The notes: generated by a model not told the origin, from the letters alone. DNA of 64,000 bases from Arabidopsis thaliana (GCF_000001735.4 NC_003075.7:1427001-1491000), one strand, 5' to 3'; shown: positions 46,031 through 57,076, counted from the first letter of the stretch. Made by a program: numbers and translations.

Positions 46031-46184
46031 TTTCCTTCTTTTGATTTTGTTTTCCAAAACTTTCTACGCTTTTTGTTTATACTTTAAGAGGGAACAAAAG
46101 CAAACTTTGAACAAAGCAAGAGACGAAGAGTTGTATTATATAGCTTTTGTTCTATGTATGGAAAATATACAAGTTTTATGCTAC

Positions 46185-46430
46185 TCAAAACTGTGACTTA
46201 AGAGTCAAGGTTAAAGAGCCACGAGTAAGATGTGTAGGTATGATCTCAATGGTATCGTTGTCATCAACACCAACCACCCAGAATGACTGATTCTCTTTCA
46301 ATACTCTGTTTTTTGTGTATAAGAAATTACCCTTCTTGAGGCAGCTTTTACTCACCTTCCTCTTCAATCTTCATCAACTCGTTTCTCAGTTCTTTCACGT
46401 TATCGTTCAATAGTTGCAGAGTGTTTTGAC
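46185..46430 (-). pseudogene. C-terminal ubiquitin-like fragment
   Basis: A minus-strand fragment encodes the end of the second UBL domain seen in the neighbouring genes: LKENQSFWVVGVDDNDTIEI, preceded in another frame by a NDNVKELRNEL-type helix. It lacks the rest of a gene. It occupies the same place next to 7SL copy 1 as the longer pseudogene next to 7SL copy 2. Confidence 0.7.
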
Positions 46431-46717
46431 GCAATTAGTATTTTGATTGTTTTTTTGGTTAAGTTTTTGAGTAAAGCAAGAGACTTTACTGTCTTTCTGC
46501 CCTGTTTTATCAACAAAGATTCAACATTTGGATCTTCATACTTGTTGCTGTAACCCCAGATCATTGAAAAATACCAAAAAAAATGTGAGCTAGACCACCC
46601 GATCGTAATGTTTTCTAGAGAATGTACAGAGCTAATTTCGAAAAGATGTTAACTCAAGAAGAACTAGTTTCTCTTCTTTTAACAACAACAATATGGAGAC
46701 TGCAAAAAGATGTTAGC
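46431..46717. other. duplicated spacer of the ubiquitin-like cluster
   Basis: The sequence with TTTTGTCAACAAAGAT-like and CAACATTTGATCTT words is repeated at 47690-47830 and 50690-50750. It marks the downstream spacer of each ubiquitin-like gene copy. No gene is seen. Confidence 0.6.
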
Positions 46718-47509
46718 TCACTTCTCACGGATAAGCTCAATTGTATCGCCATCAGCAACACGGTTCCACTTGAATGACTTAGTTTCGATCAATGGTAACT
46801 CACTGCTTACCAAGTGAAACGCTTCGTGAGGCAGATTTAACTCACCCCTCTCTTGCATCTTAACCAGCTCTTTCCTCAGTTCTTCAACGTTGTCATCTGC
46901 GTTAACCTCTACTTGAATCATCTTGGTATCTTCTTGATATGGCTTCACATGTACTGTAAACTTCATCGGGTTTGTCTTGATCTTCTTTTCCACAGGCGAA
47001 TCTGAATCTCTAAGGACCTCTTTGGCTGTGCCTGACGTTGAAGCTTGCTCGGTGGTTTGAACCACTTGATTTGTTCTGCCTCCAACCGTCACAGTTGCTG
47101 AATATTTAGGGCCAAGTAACTCATCAAGTGAATAAGCCGGTAGTGATGAATATACATTGTGGACTCTCCTCGCCATCACCCTCGTGAGCTTTTTGCTCTC
47201 CGATGAATCTTGAATGCCACAGAACTCTTGTTTCTTATCATCAATTTGTTTTGATTGCTCGGTTTGCTCGTTGCTCTGATTAGGGTCAGCATCAGGAGAG
47301 ATGCGGAGAAGGAGAGATTCGAAGAGGATCATGTAATCAATCTTATGAAGATCATCTTCAAGAGCCTTGCCATCCAAGTAAAGGATTTGTTTCGAAACAG
47401 GGATACCTTGAGACTTCTCGATCTTCTCTTTTATCTGTAACACTGTTTCGCCGAAATCAATAGTAATGGAGAACGATGAGCCAGTCTCAGTATCGATGTC
47501 CACGTTCAT
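46718..47509 (-). CDS. ubiquitin-like family protein, two UBL domains (263 aa)
   Basis: An intronless minus-strand gene. UBL 1 is residues 1-72: [38 protein letters not shown] and [10 protein letters not shown] linker of about 105 residues carries the cluster's YSLDELLGP motif. UBL 2 spans about 180-263: [32 protein letters not shown] and [11 protein letters not shown]. Neither domain ends in Gly-Gly, so it is not a processed modifier; a protein-binding role is inferred. The two UBLs differ from each other but match their counterparts in the sister genes. Confidence 0.88.
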   Translation of the reverse strand: MNVDIDTETGSSFSITIDFGETVLQIKEKIEKSQGIPVSKQILYLDGKALEDDLHKIDYMILFESLLLRISPDADPNQSNEQTEQSKQIDDKKQEFCGIQDSSESKKLTRVMARRVHNVYSSLPAYSLDELLGPKYSATVTVGGRTNQVVQTTEQASTSGTAKEVLRDSDSPVEKKIKTNPMKFTVHVKPYQEDTKMIQVEVNADDNVEELRKELVKMQERGELNLPHEAFHLVSSELPLIETKSFKWNRVADGDTIELIREK

Positions 47510-47997
47510 CGTTGTAGTTTCAAGATCAGTGGAGAGAGACTAAGGAGGAAGAGAGAAAGAGAAACTGATGATTTGTGACGAAAGTTTGTTAATTTCGTGA
47601 TTTGGCCGCTTAAATATCACTAGTCAAAGAATTCTAACCGTCGATTTCTCTCCTTACTGATATGATCCAACGGTTATTAGTCGCAGAGTGTTTATAAGCA
47701 AATTAGTAATGTGATTTTTCTTTGGTTTTAGTTTTTGAATAAAGCAAGAAACTTTACTGTCTTTTGCTCTGTTTTGTCAATAAAGATTCAACATTTGATC
47801 TTTGTACTAGTGATACATTGAAGTAGTAAAAGAAATGTGAATTAGAATGTACACAGAGCTTATAGTAACTCAACAAGAACTTATTTCTCTTCTTTCAGCT
47901 CATATTGGTATTACATGTGTTAGGATATTTCAGAAAACTTGAAGAAAGACTAAAACCAATAAGAAAAAGAGTTTAAGATCGATTAGTGATCAAACGT
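47510..47997. other. spacer between ubiquitin-like genes
   Basis: Promoter of the gene at 46718-47509 (read leftward) plus the duplicated 3' spacer of the next gene. AGAATYNTAACCGTCGAT and ATGATCCAACGGTTA-type words are shared with 52080-52145, upstream of the sister gene at 51078-51965. Confidence 0.6.
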
Positions 47998-48966
47998 TCA
48001 ACCACTAGTGAGTTTAACATATCCTTGGGAAATCTGAATCGTATCACCGTAAGCAACACCGTTGGTCAAGAATGACTGATCTTCGTGTAATACAGCCTGC
48101 TTATGCTTGTGTATTAAGTAATACATTCCTTGAGGCAGATTTAACTCACCCCTCTCTTGCATCTTAACCAGCTCTTTCCTCAGTTCTTCAACGTTATCAT
48201 CTGCTGTAACCTCTACTTGAATCATCCTGGTATATCCATATGGCTGCACCATTACTATCATCTTCATCGCAAGCGAGTCTGTAATGTTAATGACCTCTTC
48301 GACTGAGTCTGACGGCGAAGATACTCTGTTTTTAACCTCTTGATCCCTGTTTCTTATGCTCCCAACAGCCACAGTCGACGAATCTCGAGGGGCAAGTAAC
48401 TCATCAAGTGAATATGATGGTCGTGATGATCCATTGTCGATTCTCTTCGCCACCACTCTCATTAATGGAGGCCGATCTTGTTGATTCTTACTGAACTTTT
48501 CCATAGTCAAAGCACTTGATTTTGGCGATAATGGAGAATCTTGATTGTTAACGAACTCATGAATAGGATTTGATGGTGTTGATGGAGATTGGTTGGTTTG
48601 AGGCACTTGGTTCTGAGTAGGGTTATCGTCAGGAGAGATGGAGAGAAGGATACGAGAGTTGTGACGTATCTGGCATCCAAACATATTAAGATGGTCTTGA
48701 AGTACCTTGCGTTTGAAGATAAGTATTTGCTTGGAAACAGGGGTCCCTTGAGTCATCTCGATCTTCCGTTTAATCATTAACACTGTGTCCCAGAAAGAAA
48801 CATCAATGGTGAACGATGAGCCACTCTGATTCTCGATGATCACCTTTATCATTGTATCATGAATCGGATTTGATGGAGATTGAGGGACTTGGTTCTGAGT
48901 AGGGTTATCGTCAGGAGAGATGGATAGAAGGATACGAGAGTTGTGGAAGATGCCGTATTCAAACAT
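47998..48966 (-). CDS. ubiquitin-like family protein with truncated front (322 aa)
   Basis: A minus-strand open frame. From about residue 39 it has a UBL (MIKVIIENQSGSSFTIDVS, TPVSKQILIFKRKVLQD). The linker includes YSLDELLAP, and a second UBL follows ([32 protein letters not shown]). Residues 1-38 and the in-frame codons just upstream (QTLFFKRKLLEDHLDMFEYG) are the end of yet another UBL. It was cut at about 49010, where the duplicated 7SL segment begins. The SPDDNPTQNQVPQ block therefore occurs twice. The ATG at 48966 is the first available; translation could also begin at the Met of MIKVIIENQ. Confidence 0.82.
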   Translation of the reverse strand: MFEYGIFHNSRILLSISPDDNPTQNQVPQSPSNPIHDTMIKVIIENQSGSSFTIDVSFWDTVLMIKRKIEMTQGTPVSKQILIFKRKVLQDHLNMFGCQIRHNSRILLSISPDDNPTQNQVPQTNQSPSTPSNPIHEFVNNQDSPLSPKSSALTMEKFSKNQQDRPPLMRVVAKRIDNGSSRPSYSLDELLAPRDSSTVAVGSIRNRDQEVKNRVSSPSDSVEEVINITDSLAMKMIVMVQPYGYTRMIQVEVTADDNVEELRKELVKMQERGELNLPQGMYYLIHKHKQAVLHEDQSFLTNGVAYGDTIQISQGYVKLTSG

Positions 48967-49009
48967 ATCAAGATGATCTTCAAGAAGCTTGCGTTTGAAG
49001 AAGAGTGTT

Positions 49010-49283
49010 TGATGTTCTCAAGTAAGTGAGTCTTATTGGGAATAATATTAACTCATGTTCTTCTTGCATTTGATTTCTTTGCCGCTCTCTTCTTCTATCT
49101 CAAATCTGTCTCTTCAATTTCACAGTTGGGCTTTTTATTAGTCTATAATGGGACTCAAAATAAGGCTTTGGCCCACATCAAAAAGATAAGTCAAATGAAA
49201 ACTAAATTCAGTCTTTTGTCCCACATCGATCACTCTACTCGTTTTGTGTTTGTTTATATATTACACGAACCGATCTTCGGTAC
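49010..49283 (+). promoter_or_regulatory. duplicated 7SL promoter segment with perfect USE and TATA
   Basis: This segment is a near-copy of 45450-45725. It holds GTCCCACATCG at 49218-49228, a perfect RTCCCACATCG element, and TTTATATATT from 49254. The USE-TATA gap of about 25 bp fits Pol III. The left edge at about 49010 abuts the truncated UBL reading frame, giving the duplication breakpoint. Confidence 0.88.
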
Positions 49284-49592
49284 GTCGAGCGAAGTAACAT
49301 GAGCTTGTAACCCATGTGGGGACATTAAGATGGTGGAACACTGGTTCGGGTCCACGGGCCGGTTCTGTTGCTGGCATGTTTCTGGGCTGCCCAGTCCAAG
49401 CTGTGAGTAAGACGTGTGTGTCAAGCGAAGGCTTGGCTCAAACGGCTGCTAAAGTTGGAGGGCAATGCGTGAGGCTGGTTTCACAGAGCAGCGATTACTT
49501 CCCGCTTACAGCAGTGGACGGATCACAGTTTGGCGTCGCTCAGAACCACTATGGCCTGCTGGTCCGATCTCATCTGAACCACCATTTTTTTC
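49284..49592 (+). ncRNA. 7SL (SRP) RNA gene, copy 2
   Basis: Nearly identical to copy 1 over the whole RNA. It has the Alu part (GAGCTTGTAACCC, GGGGACATTAAG), the S-domain GAGCAGCGATTACTTCCCGC and AGCAGTGGACGGATCACAG, and the end CTGGTCCGATCTCATCTGAA. The terminator T-run is at 49585-49592. It has the better USE and the more canonical ACATTAAG segment, so it is the likelier expressed copy; this is inference. One early difference is GAGCGAAG against GAGCTAAG in copy 1. Confidence 0.87.
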
Positions 49593-49789
49593 CCTCTTTT
49601 GATTTTGTTTTCCAAAACTTTCTACGCTTTTTGTTTTTGGGTTTAATGCTTTAAGAGGGAACAAAAACAAAGCTGTGAAAACTGAAAGCAAACTTTGAAC
49701 AAAGCAAGAGACTTAAGAGTTGTATTTACAGCTTTTGTTCGATGTATGGAAATGTACAATTTTTTTGCTACTCAAAGAAATGAGACTTA

Positions 49790-50617
49790 AGAGTCAACGT
49801 TAAAAGAGCCAGGAGTAAAATGTCTAGGTATGATCTCAATTGTATCGTTGTGATCAACACCAACCACCCAGAATGACTGATTCTCGTTAAATACTCTGTT
49901 CTTGAGGCAGATTTAACTCACCATTCTCTGCAATCTTCACCAACTCGTTTCTTAGTTCTTTCACGTTATCGTTCATCTTAACATTCACAGCCACCGGAAT
50001 CCCCTTGGCAGCTTCACTCTCACCGGAATACGGCAAAACGCATACGACAATCGGCTTCTTCGGAATCCTCTCCTTCTCAGACAAATCTTGAATGTTCGTG
50101 AATCGTGATCATCTCTTGGACTGAGTTTGACGATGGAGATTGCTCTGTTTGAGCCGTCACAGTGGAATCTTGATGAGCGTTGATGATTTGTTCTGTTGGG
50201 TTTGACGGTGGAGGAGATTGCTCGGTCTGACCCATCACAGTCGAATCTTGATGACCGTCGATGATCTGTTCTGTTGAGTTCGACGGTGGAGGAGATTGCT
50301 CGGTTTGATTGTGGTTAGGGTTCTGGTCAGGAGAGACGACGAGTTGGAGACGAGATTCATGGACGATCAAAATCGTCTTGAAGAACAGTGCCGTGGAAGA
50401 TAAGGGTGTGATTGAAAACGGGGATACATTGAGACTTCTCGATCTTCTGTTTTAACTCTAACACCGTATCCTTGTGATCCACTTCAATCTCGAACGATGA
50501 GCCACTCTGATTCTCGACGAACAACTTCACAATTGTATTGAGTAGTGTTTCAAGATTAATGGAGACTGTTGAAGAAAAAAGAGAGAAAGTGATGACTTGT
50601 AAAGAAAGTTTCCTCAC
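49790..50617 (-). pseudogene. decayed double-UBL ubiquitin-like gene
   Basis: Minus strand. UBL 1 (FVENQSGSSFEIEVDHKDTV, NHTLIFHGTVLQDDF) ends in a frameshift near 50370. A linker follows with a repeated motif (TEQSPPPSNSTEQII then TEQSPPPSNPTEQII, TEQSPSSNSVQEMI). A second frameshift near 50085 leads into UBL 2 (NVKMNDNVKELRNELVKIAE). A third break near 49900 precedes ENQSFWVVGVDHNDTIEI. The three-fold Pro/Ser/Gln/Glu linker repeat is peculiar to this copy. Confidence 0.8.
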
Positions 50618-51077
50618 AAATAGGTTTTTGTATCATTTGATTTCACATATCAAAATCGATGAGAATCTTAACCGTCAAAATCGATGAGAATCTTTTTGCT
50701 CTGTTTTGTCAACAAAGATACAACATTTGATCTTTATACTTGTTTCTGTAACGCCACATCATTCAAGAATATATTAAAAAAATGTGAATTAGACGATCTA
50801 ATCGTAATATTTTCTTCTGGAGAATGTACACAGAGCTTAAAGTAACTCAACAACAACTAGTTTCTCTTCTTTCAGCTCACATTGGTAATTACATGTCTTA
50901 GCTTTTTTGCAGAAAGTTGTGAACTTTTGAACAACGCACGAAAACTTAAAGACAGACTTAAAAACAACAAGAAAAGAGGAGACTGCACCACATAGTTTAG
51001 CTCGATTAATGATCAAAGCTGTGAATTTTGAACAAAGAAAGAAAACTTGAAGAAAAGAGAAGACTGCACCACAGAGT
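50618..51077. other. spacer of the ubiquitin-like cluster
   Basis: It contains a short tandem duplication of AAAATCGATGAGAATCTT (near 50650 and 50680) and the shared TTTTGTCAACAAAGAT spacer sequence. The AGACTGCACCACAKAGTTTA phrase also appears twice (near 50980 and 51060). No gene is seen. Confidence 0.55.
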
Positions 51078-51965
51078 TTAGCTTGAAGAAAGCTTTCGAA
51101 CAGTTCTGGGTAGAGAGCCGGTATAGGTAACATATCCTTGGAAAATCTCAATCGTATCACCGGGAGCAACACGGTTCGCCATGAATGACTGATCTTCGCG
51201 TAATACATCCTGCTTGTGTATAAAGAAAAACCCTTCGTGAGGCAGATTTAACTCACCCCTCTCTTGCATCTTAACCAGCTCTTTCCTCAGTACTTCAACG
51301 TTACTCAATACGTTAACCTCCACTTGAATCCTCCTGGTCTCTTCAAACGGCTGCACCATTACTGTTATCTTCAACGGGTAGTTCTTGGTCTTCTTCCTCG
51401 CAGGCGTATCTGGAATGTTAATGACCTCTTTCACTGAGTCTGACGATGAAGATACTCTGTTTTGAACTTCTTGATCCCTGTTTCTTCTTCTCCCAACCGT
51501 CACAGGCGACGTACCTTGAGGGCCAAGTAACTCAGGTACCATCTTCGTGATCACAGGCCGATCATGTTGATTCTTACTGAAGTTCTCCGTCGTCAAAGGA
51601 CTAGATTTTGGCGGTAGTGGAGGTTTCCCTGTTTGATGAAGAAGCACTGGATTCTTTTTGTCTTCAGCAGAATCTTGATTCTTAACGAACTCATGAATTG
51701 GATTTGATGGAGATTGAGGGACTTGGTTCTGAGTAGGGTTATCGTCAGGAGAGATGGAGAGATGGAGAAGAGGGTTCTGGAGGATGTCCCACTCAAAGAT
51801 ATCAAGATGATCTTCAAGAAGCTTGCCTTGGAAGAAGATTGTTTGTCTGGAAACGGGAATACGTTGAGTCATCTCGATCTTCCGTTTAAACGTTAACACT
51901 GTATCCTGTAAACCAATATCAATGGAGAACGTTGAGCCACTCTCATTCTCGACGGTCATCTTCAT
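51078..51965 (-). CDS. ubiquitin-like family protein, two UBL domains (295 aa)
   Basis: An intronless minus-strand gene. I choose the ATG at 51965 (MKMTVENESGSTFSIDIG) because it places the UBL at the N terminus as in the sister genes. The frame is open to 52079 with another ATG. UBL 1 covers residues 1-75 (IPVSRQTIFFQGKLLEDH). The linker contains PELLGPQG, a variant of [12 protein letters not shown] 2 spans about 205-290 (RRIQVEVNVLSNVEVLRKEL, ELNLPHEGFFFIHKQ, RVAPGDTIEIF). There is no C-terminal Gly-Gly. It is the most complete member of the right-hand duplicate. Confidence 0.87.
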   Translation of the reverse strand: MKMTVENESGSTFSIDIGLQDTVLTFKRKIEMTQRIPVSRQTIFFQGKLLEDHLDIFEWDILQNPLLHLSISPDDNPTQNQVPQSPSNPIHEFVKNQDSAEDKKNPVLLHQTGKPPLPPKSSPLTTENFSKNQHDRPVITKMVPELLGPQGTSPVTVGRRRNRDQEVQNRVSSSSDSVKEVINIPDTPARKKTKNYPLKITVMVQPFEETRRIQVEVNVLSNVEVLRKELVKMQERGELNLPHEGFFFIHKQDVLREDQSFMANRVAPGDTIEIFQGYVTYTGSLPRTVRKLSSS

Positions 51966-52145
51966 CGTTGTATCAATGGTATTTGTTTCAAGATCAATAG
52001 AGACTGATGAAGAAGAGAAAGATAGAGACAGTGATTCACGCACGGTAAGTTTGTTCGTGTCATTTGGTTCAAATATCACTTAATCCTCTAGTCGAAGAAT
52101 CGTAACCGTCGATGGCTCTCGTTAATGATATGATCCAACGGTTAG

Positions 52146-52983
52146 ATTAAGTAATCTTGTAAAGGGTTTAAACGCAGCGTTTTAGTTAAAAATATTGGAT
52201 CAAGCTCTTGATTTACCTGAACCAGAGGGCTAAACCACAATCTGAGACAAGTACCCTCAAATCATCGTCAAGTAGAACATTTGGTCAACTTCTTGGTTAG
52301 TACATAACATGCAAGTCATCATTTCATTCTTATGGGCTTAAAGCTGAAACATTATCTAACGAGAATTGATCCACACCACATTAGAACCACCTAGTAAAAT
52401 TGGCTATAAACGATTGACATGATAGAGTAACCAAAACTTTTCTAGATACGGTAAACATCAATTGTCTCTGATTATCCTAAACCCTAAACTTGAGGCTGCG
52501 GATGATTTTGGATATCCGGCTGCAGAAAAACTTGAGAAGCAAAAAGATTGAGATCGAGATGGGGACGTGGTGCATTGGGAGAAGAATACTCATACAAATG
52601 AATACTCTAATATTTGTATTAGATAACGATGATGGTATTGTTTTTGAGGATTAAGGAGACGACAATGAGTCTGCTTCTGATCTAGTCGGAGGCATTTACT
52701 CTGTTTTTGTCCTTTCTGTTTCTTGTCCAACAAGTTTTTATTTATTGACTTGTGCATTTGTTCTACTAATATTATTACCGAATATATTGAATTGACTCTA
52801 CTAAATTGTCTTGCTAAACCAAACGTTTAAAAAGAGAAACTCTTTCTTTCTTCTTCTTATTCTTCATTTTTTTCCTTTTGAATAATTCTTGACTAAAATA
52901 GTTCATCAACGTTTCATAATCTTTAAGAAATTACACAAATTTGCAATTCAAAAAAGAGAAACTTTAAGACTATAGTGAACTTT
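52146..52983. other. intergenic, relics of NAF1-like flanking sequence
   Basis: No intact gene. AGGGCTAAACCACAATCTGA near 52229 matches modules at about 43805 and 55070, which flank other decayed NAF1-like copies. Confidence 0.45.
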
Positions 52984-53540
52984 TTAATCTTCAGTGAAAA
53001 GTATTGAAATTGATTGGGAGTTGATAATGAAGATCCAGAAGAGAAATCTTCCTTGTTCCACACTTAAGAATAGATCTTTGACTAAATAGTCATCACCACC
53101 AGTTCTTTTACAGTTACCAAAATCAAATCTAGGCTGCTGCTGATCTTGACCTTGTTCTGAAGATGGTCTAGTTTTAAATCCTTGAGGATGTGTTGGCTGA
53201 GGCACACGTCACATCATTTGTTGATTCAGCTCAGGCAGTGCTTGTCGTGGGTTGAGATATGTCTGACCATCTAAATCAAATGATCTTGGCTGTCCTGTTG
53301 CGGCATTCCTGAATAGCGGCATTCTTAGGTTAGCCATTGGATGTTGATATAAGTTATGCTGAGTAGCCATTAGATCATGAATGGGCCTCATTGGCCCTGA
53401 CATTAGATTGTTCATCTTGTTAGCTGATGGATGTTGATCATATGTGTTATGTAGTCTCCATGTGATCTACTTACTAATGCAGGCCCTCGAATCTGGTTAG
53501 CCACTGGAAGCTGTTGATATATTTTTAAAGGGGCCATGGT
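52984..53540 (-). pseudogene. decayed 3' part of a NAF1-like gene
   Basis: Two minus-strand frames (MNNLMSGPMRPIHDLMATQH, then after a stop PQPTHPQGFKTRPSSEQG) give the Gln/Met/Pro-rich, Asn-rich composition of the C-terminal tail of the NAF1-like protein at 62128-63228. The conserved Naf1 core is missing. Flanking sequence to the right (53560-54950) also matches the region between the NAF1-like gene and SRF3. Confidence 0.5.
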
Positions 53541-56015
53541 TTTATAGTTATACGCAAGAAGGAAATATTAACCATTCAAAATTTTTGATCCGTTTAGTTC
53601 TGTTAAGTCCGATTTAATTAGAAATCACAATATCGAATCTGTTTGGTTCGGTTAAGTCCGGTTTATTGGACCTGACTTTAATCTATATATACATTTTTGG
53701 TACACTTTTTGGCAAAAATCCCTACACTATTTACTATTAACATTTAAGGTCTTACAAATTCTATCTCAACCAAATATTCTATGCCTAAAAACTTACAAAT
53801 CGTTAATTTGCATTAAATACTTGAATTAACTCTTTCCTAAATTTTTATCATCAATTAAATCTTTCTTTATGGAACTAAATTCCATTAAGGCTAATTTCCT
53901 AAACTCTCTATATCAATATTATAAGTATATAATTTTTCTGTCACTATATTTGTTTTTATATATAATTTATTTTGACTTTATATATAAAATACATATAGTT
54001 AATAAAATATTAGATTTTAAATATTTGATTTAATTTAAATTTTAAAAAACAGACATATAATACTCAATCGATAAAAAAAGTAAGTGTACAAGGTCCCACA
54101 TTACTTAAAAAAATGGGAAATCGTTTAGAGTCATACTATAAAAAGAACAAAATGATTCTGAATACGAATGAACAAGAACTTTGATATATCAGACATCCAA
54201 AATTAAAATTGTTATTCGGTATACCTCTTGAATATGTTATTTATATCTAAATAATATTAATTAATATAAAAGTCTTTAATTTTCTAACAAAAATATCAAA
54301 CCGGAGTGTACCGTAGGTCAATCTCTAGATAATGCAAGGTTTAAATCTTTATTATCTCTAAAAAATCCAAACCACGAAAAAATACTGAATTTTAATATTA
54401 AACTAATATACAATTATAAAAGATGAATTATTCAAGCTTTACATATATAAAAATTATGTGTCAAGTATTATATTATTCATATACAAATAATAATTGTTAT
54501 AAAAAAATATGTATACTTTTCAAGTTAATAATATGTACACTGCATGTCAATATCTAGTTAGTAAATTACAATTGTTCAAGTGAAAATCCTAAGCACAAAA
54601 TTCATAGAAGCAGGGAATACAAACACAAACACAAACACATAGTAAGGTCTATAAACTTTTTGAATACAAACAAATTCAAGGATTCGAGTAAACATAACCA
54701 CTTTACAGTAGAATATTTCAACGAACAAAAGTTATACGAACAGAGACCAAAACCACAAGACACAAAAAGCCTCGTCTTTGCTGCAAAATCAACTTAAGCC
54801 TCATCCTAAGGTTATGACTCTGTTTATCTTTGTTTTAGTTCCCCTTTGTTGTTATGACTAAGAACTTAACATCTTGTCTCCGTAATTCACTGGTGAACAA
54901 GTGCTTCCTTACAATTCAATCTTCAATGTATAGATTCCTGAGTCTGCTCGATATGCATAAGAGGTTAGTAGTTGTCCTGATAAATGTTTAAATGATGATA
55001 CTAAGGAGTTAGTTTTTTTTTGGATCTTGAAGATTCAAGTTCTTTGGGTTTAGCAGTTTAGCTGACTCACAGGGCCAAACCACAACCTGAGTGAGACAAG
55101 AAAGATCATATTCGTCGTCAACTTCTCAATCACAGACTAAACACTGTGATTGACCAAAAACTTCCACAAAGCTGGCAATATCAGTCGACTAATAAGTTAT
55201 TTTTGGATATATTATTGGATTGTAAAAAGGGTTTTAGGTAATGAGGAAAGTGTTTAGTTAATGAGGAAAGTCATATAGTATATCCAAAATCAATTGTGTG
55301 GAAGTACTTGATCTTTTTGGACAAATAAATACATGATATTACTAAGAGATTGACCAAAATCAATTCAAGGAGCACCAGAATTCAGAAACTCAAGAACCTG
55401 AAAAGTAAATGGAACCAATAGACATTTTGCAGCAGAATTGGGAAAATTACAAACTCACAATAGCTAGCTTACTTATAAAGTTGATCATAGCATCAAAAAA
55501 CCAATGCAACAACTGCTATGTAATATGACTTATACGATATATTTCGTAATTGAGAAATACTTAAACCATAATACACAGAAAACTAGCTATCCAGAATCAA
55601 TGTACTAATAAGTTGAGATATCTAAAGGAGAAAACTTTACTCAAGTTCCTGACGAAGAGCATCAAAAAGTTCTCTTTTAGTCTGTTTCTCAGTACTAATA
55701 GTGTGTTAAGAACTTTACTCTCTCCTCTGCCATTTTAATCGTTGTGCTCTTTAACTTTTAGGCTTTGAACTGCTTGATGATTCTTAATCGGAGAGCATCG
55801 ATAGTACCAGCATTCATAAGATGTTCAAGAACGTCTTCCGGTTTAAATGGCTATGTTCAAGAACGTCTTCTGGTTTAAATGGCTACGGGTATCGATTTAA
55901 AACATTTCGACAATGAAAACTCATCGGACAAGGAACATCAAATCAAAGCTGCAACAGCTAGAAAAAAAACAAGGGTTTCATGAGAATTAGGATCGATCTG
56001 AGAATAGTTTTGGGG
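53541..56015. other. intergenic, includes a diverged copy of the SRF3 3' flank
   Basis: 54590-54960 aligns with 63480-63900 (ACAGTAGA..TTCAACRAA, AGCTTAAGCCTC, TTTAGTTCCC, ATTCACTGG/ACAATTCA). It is therefore a duplicated SRF3 3' flank. 55010-55620 again resembles NAF1-like 3' flank. 53700-54580 is AT-rich with no gene. Confidence 0.5.
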
Positions 56016-56020
56016 AAAAA

Positions 56021-56070
56021 AAAATTTGGACCATTTCTCGATTTATGCGTGTCATCCTTGCGCAGGGGCC

Positions 56071-56102
<32 letters not shown>

Positions 56103-56122
56103 TCGGATGTCCCCGAAGGGAC
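56021..56122 (-). ncRNA. U6 spliceosomal snRNA
   Basis: A full-length 102-nt U6 on the minus strand: GTCCCTTCGGGGACATCCGA, then AACGATACAGAGAAGATTAG (ACAGAGA box), then CATGGCCCCTGCGCAAGGAT and GGTCCAAATTTT. An uninterrupted T-run terminator follows (56016-56024 on the plus strand as A). No change from the standard plant sequence is evident. U6 is the catalytic snRNA of the spliceosome. Confidence 0.97.
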
Positions 56123-56142
56123 AATCACTACTTCGACTCTAA

Positions 56143-56187
56143 CCATATATAAACACAGCTTCTTCACTTGTCCTATCGATGTGGTAC
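56143..56187 (-). promoter_or_regulatory. U6 promoter: TATA and USE
   Basis: On the minus strand a USE (GTACCACATCG, 56177-56187, one mismatch to RTCCCACATCG) is followed about 23-25 bp later by TTTATATATGG (56143-56153). The start is about 21 bp after that. This is the Pol III spacing for plant U6 genes, so the gene should be active. Confidence 0.88.
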
Positions 56188-57076
56188 ATTTGCCAAACAT
56201 TAACAGCTTAAATGGGCTTGTTTTACTGAAAGGCCATTTTCTTTTTCTATTTAGGCCCATTAGCATAAGTAAAAGGCCTCTTTCTAATTCTTCCTATGAT
56301 TGAGAAACTACGACGTCGTTATTACAAAGACAGAAAAACAAATGTGGACTAGTTAGTCTACAATATCACAAATTTGGCTTTGGATTTGAGCAAACGTCGC
56401 AGCGATTTGGCTGATTATGGTTTGTAAATGAGAAGAAACCAAGTAGAATTAAGATTTAAGAGGTTGAATCTACCAACGACGCAAAGAAGAAAAACAAGTA
56501 GAAGAAACAACGTTTGGAAACGACTTGAACTACCGAGATTCAAAACATTTGCATAACAAGTTGAAATTTTGTCTGACAGGTAGTTCCTAAATTAGCTGAG
56601 AACAGAAAGGATTTCGAAAACATACCATAAGATACTGAAGATTAAGTTTGGAAACGTAGATGAAGTTGTTTATTGTCATTTTTTATCTTCCACTTTAATG
56701 TCATGTTATATAAACTTCTGCGAGAATTGCCTTTAAAATTTCAAAATCTTGTCCAGAGTCGTTAACAAGAACCAACCAGCTATCCATGCAGCTTCTTTCG
56801 ACTTCTAACACTAAGCTGAGAAGCAATGAGATTGAGGTGGGGACGTTGTGTTGCATTAGGAAGAGAATATATTGCTGCTGAATAACTCACTAAGACCAAC
56901 TATGCCTCTAATGGGTTCGTTTACACGGTTTTGACCTACAAATGTAACTAAACACTCTGTTAAAGTACTTCAACCCAATGAGCTTGATTCTGATCTTCTC
57001 GGAGCATATACTCTGTTTTTATTCTTCTTGTTACTTGTGCTACACATTTTTGTTGCTTTACTTCTTCTCTTTGTTG
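56188..57076. other. intergenic
   Basis: No intact gene. 56760-57060 contains AAGCAATGAGATTGAGGTGG and related words repeated near 52540, consistent with another decayed NAF1-like flank. Confidence 0.4.
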
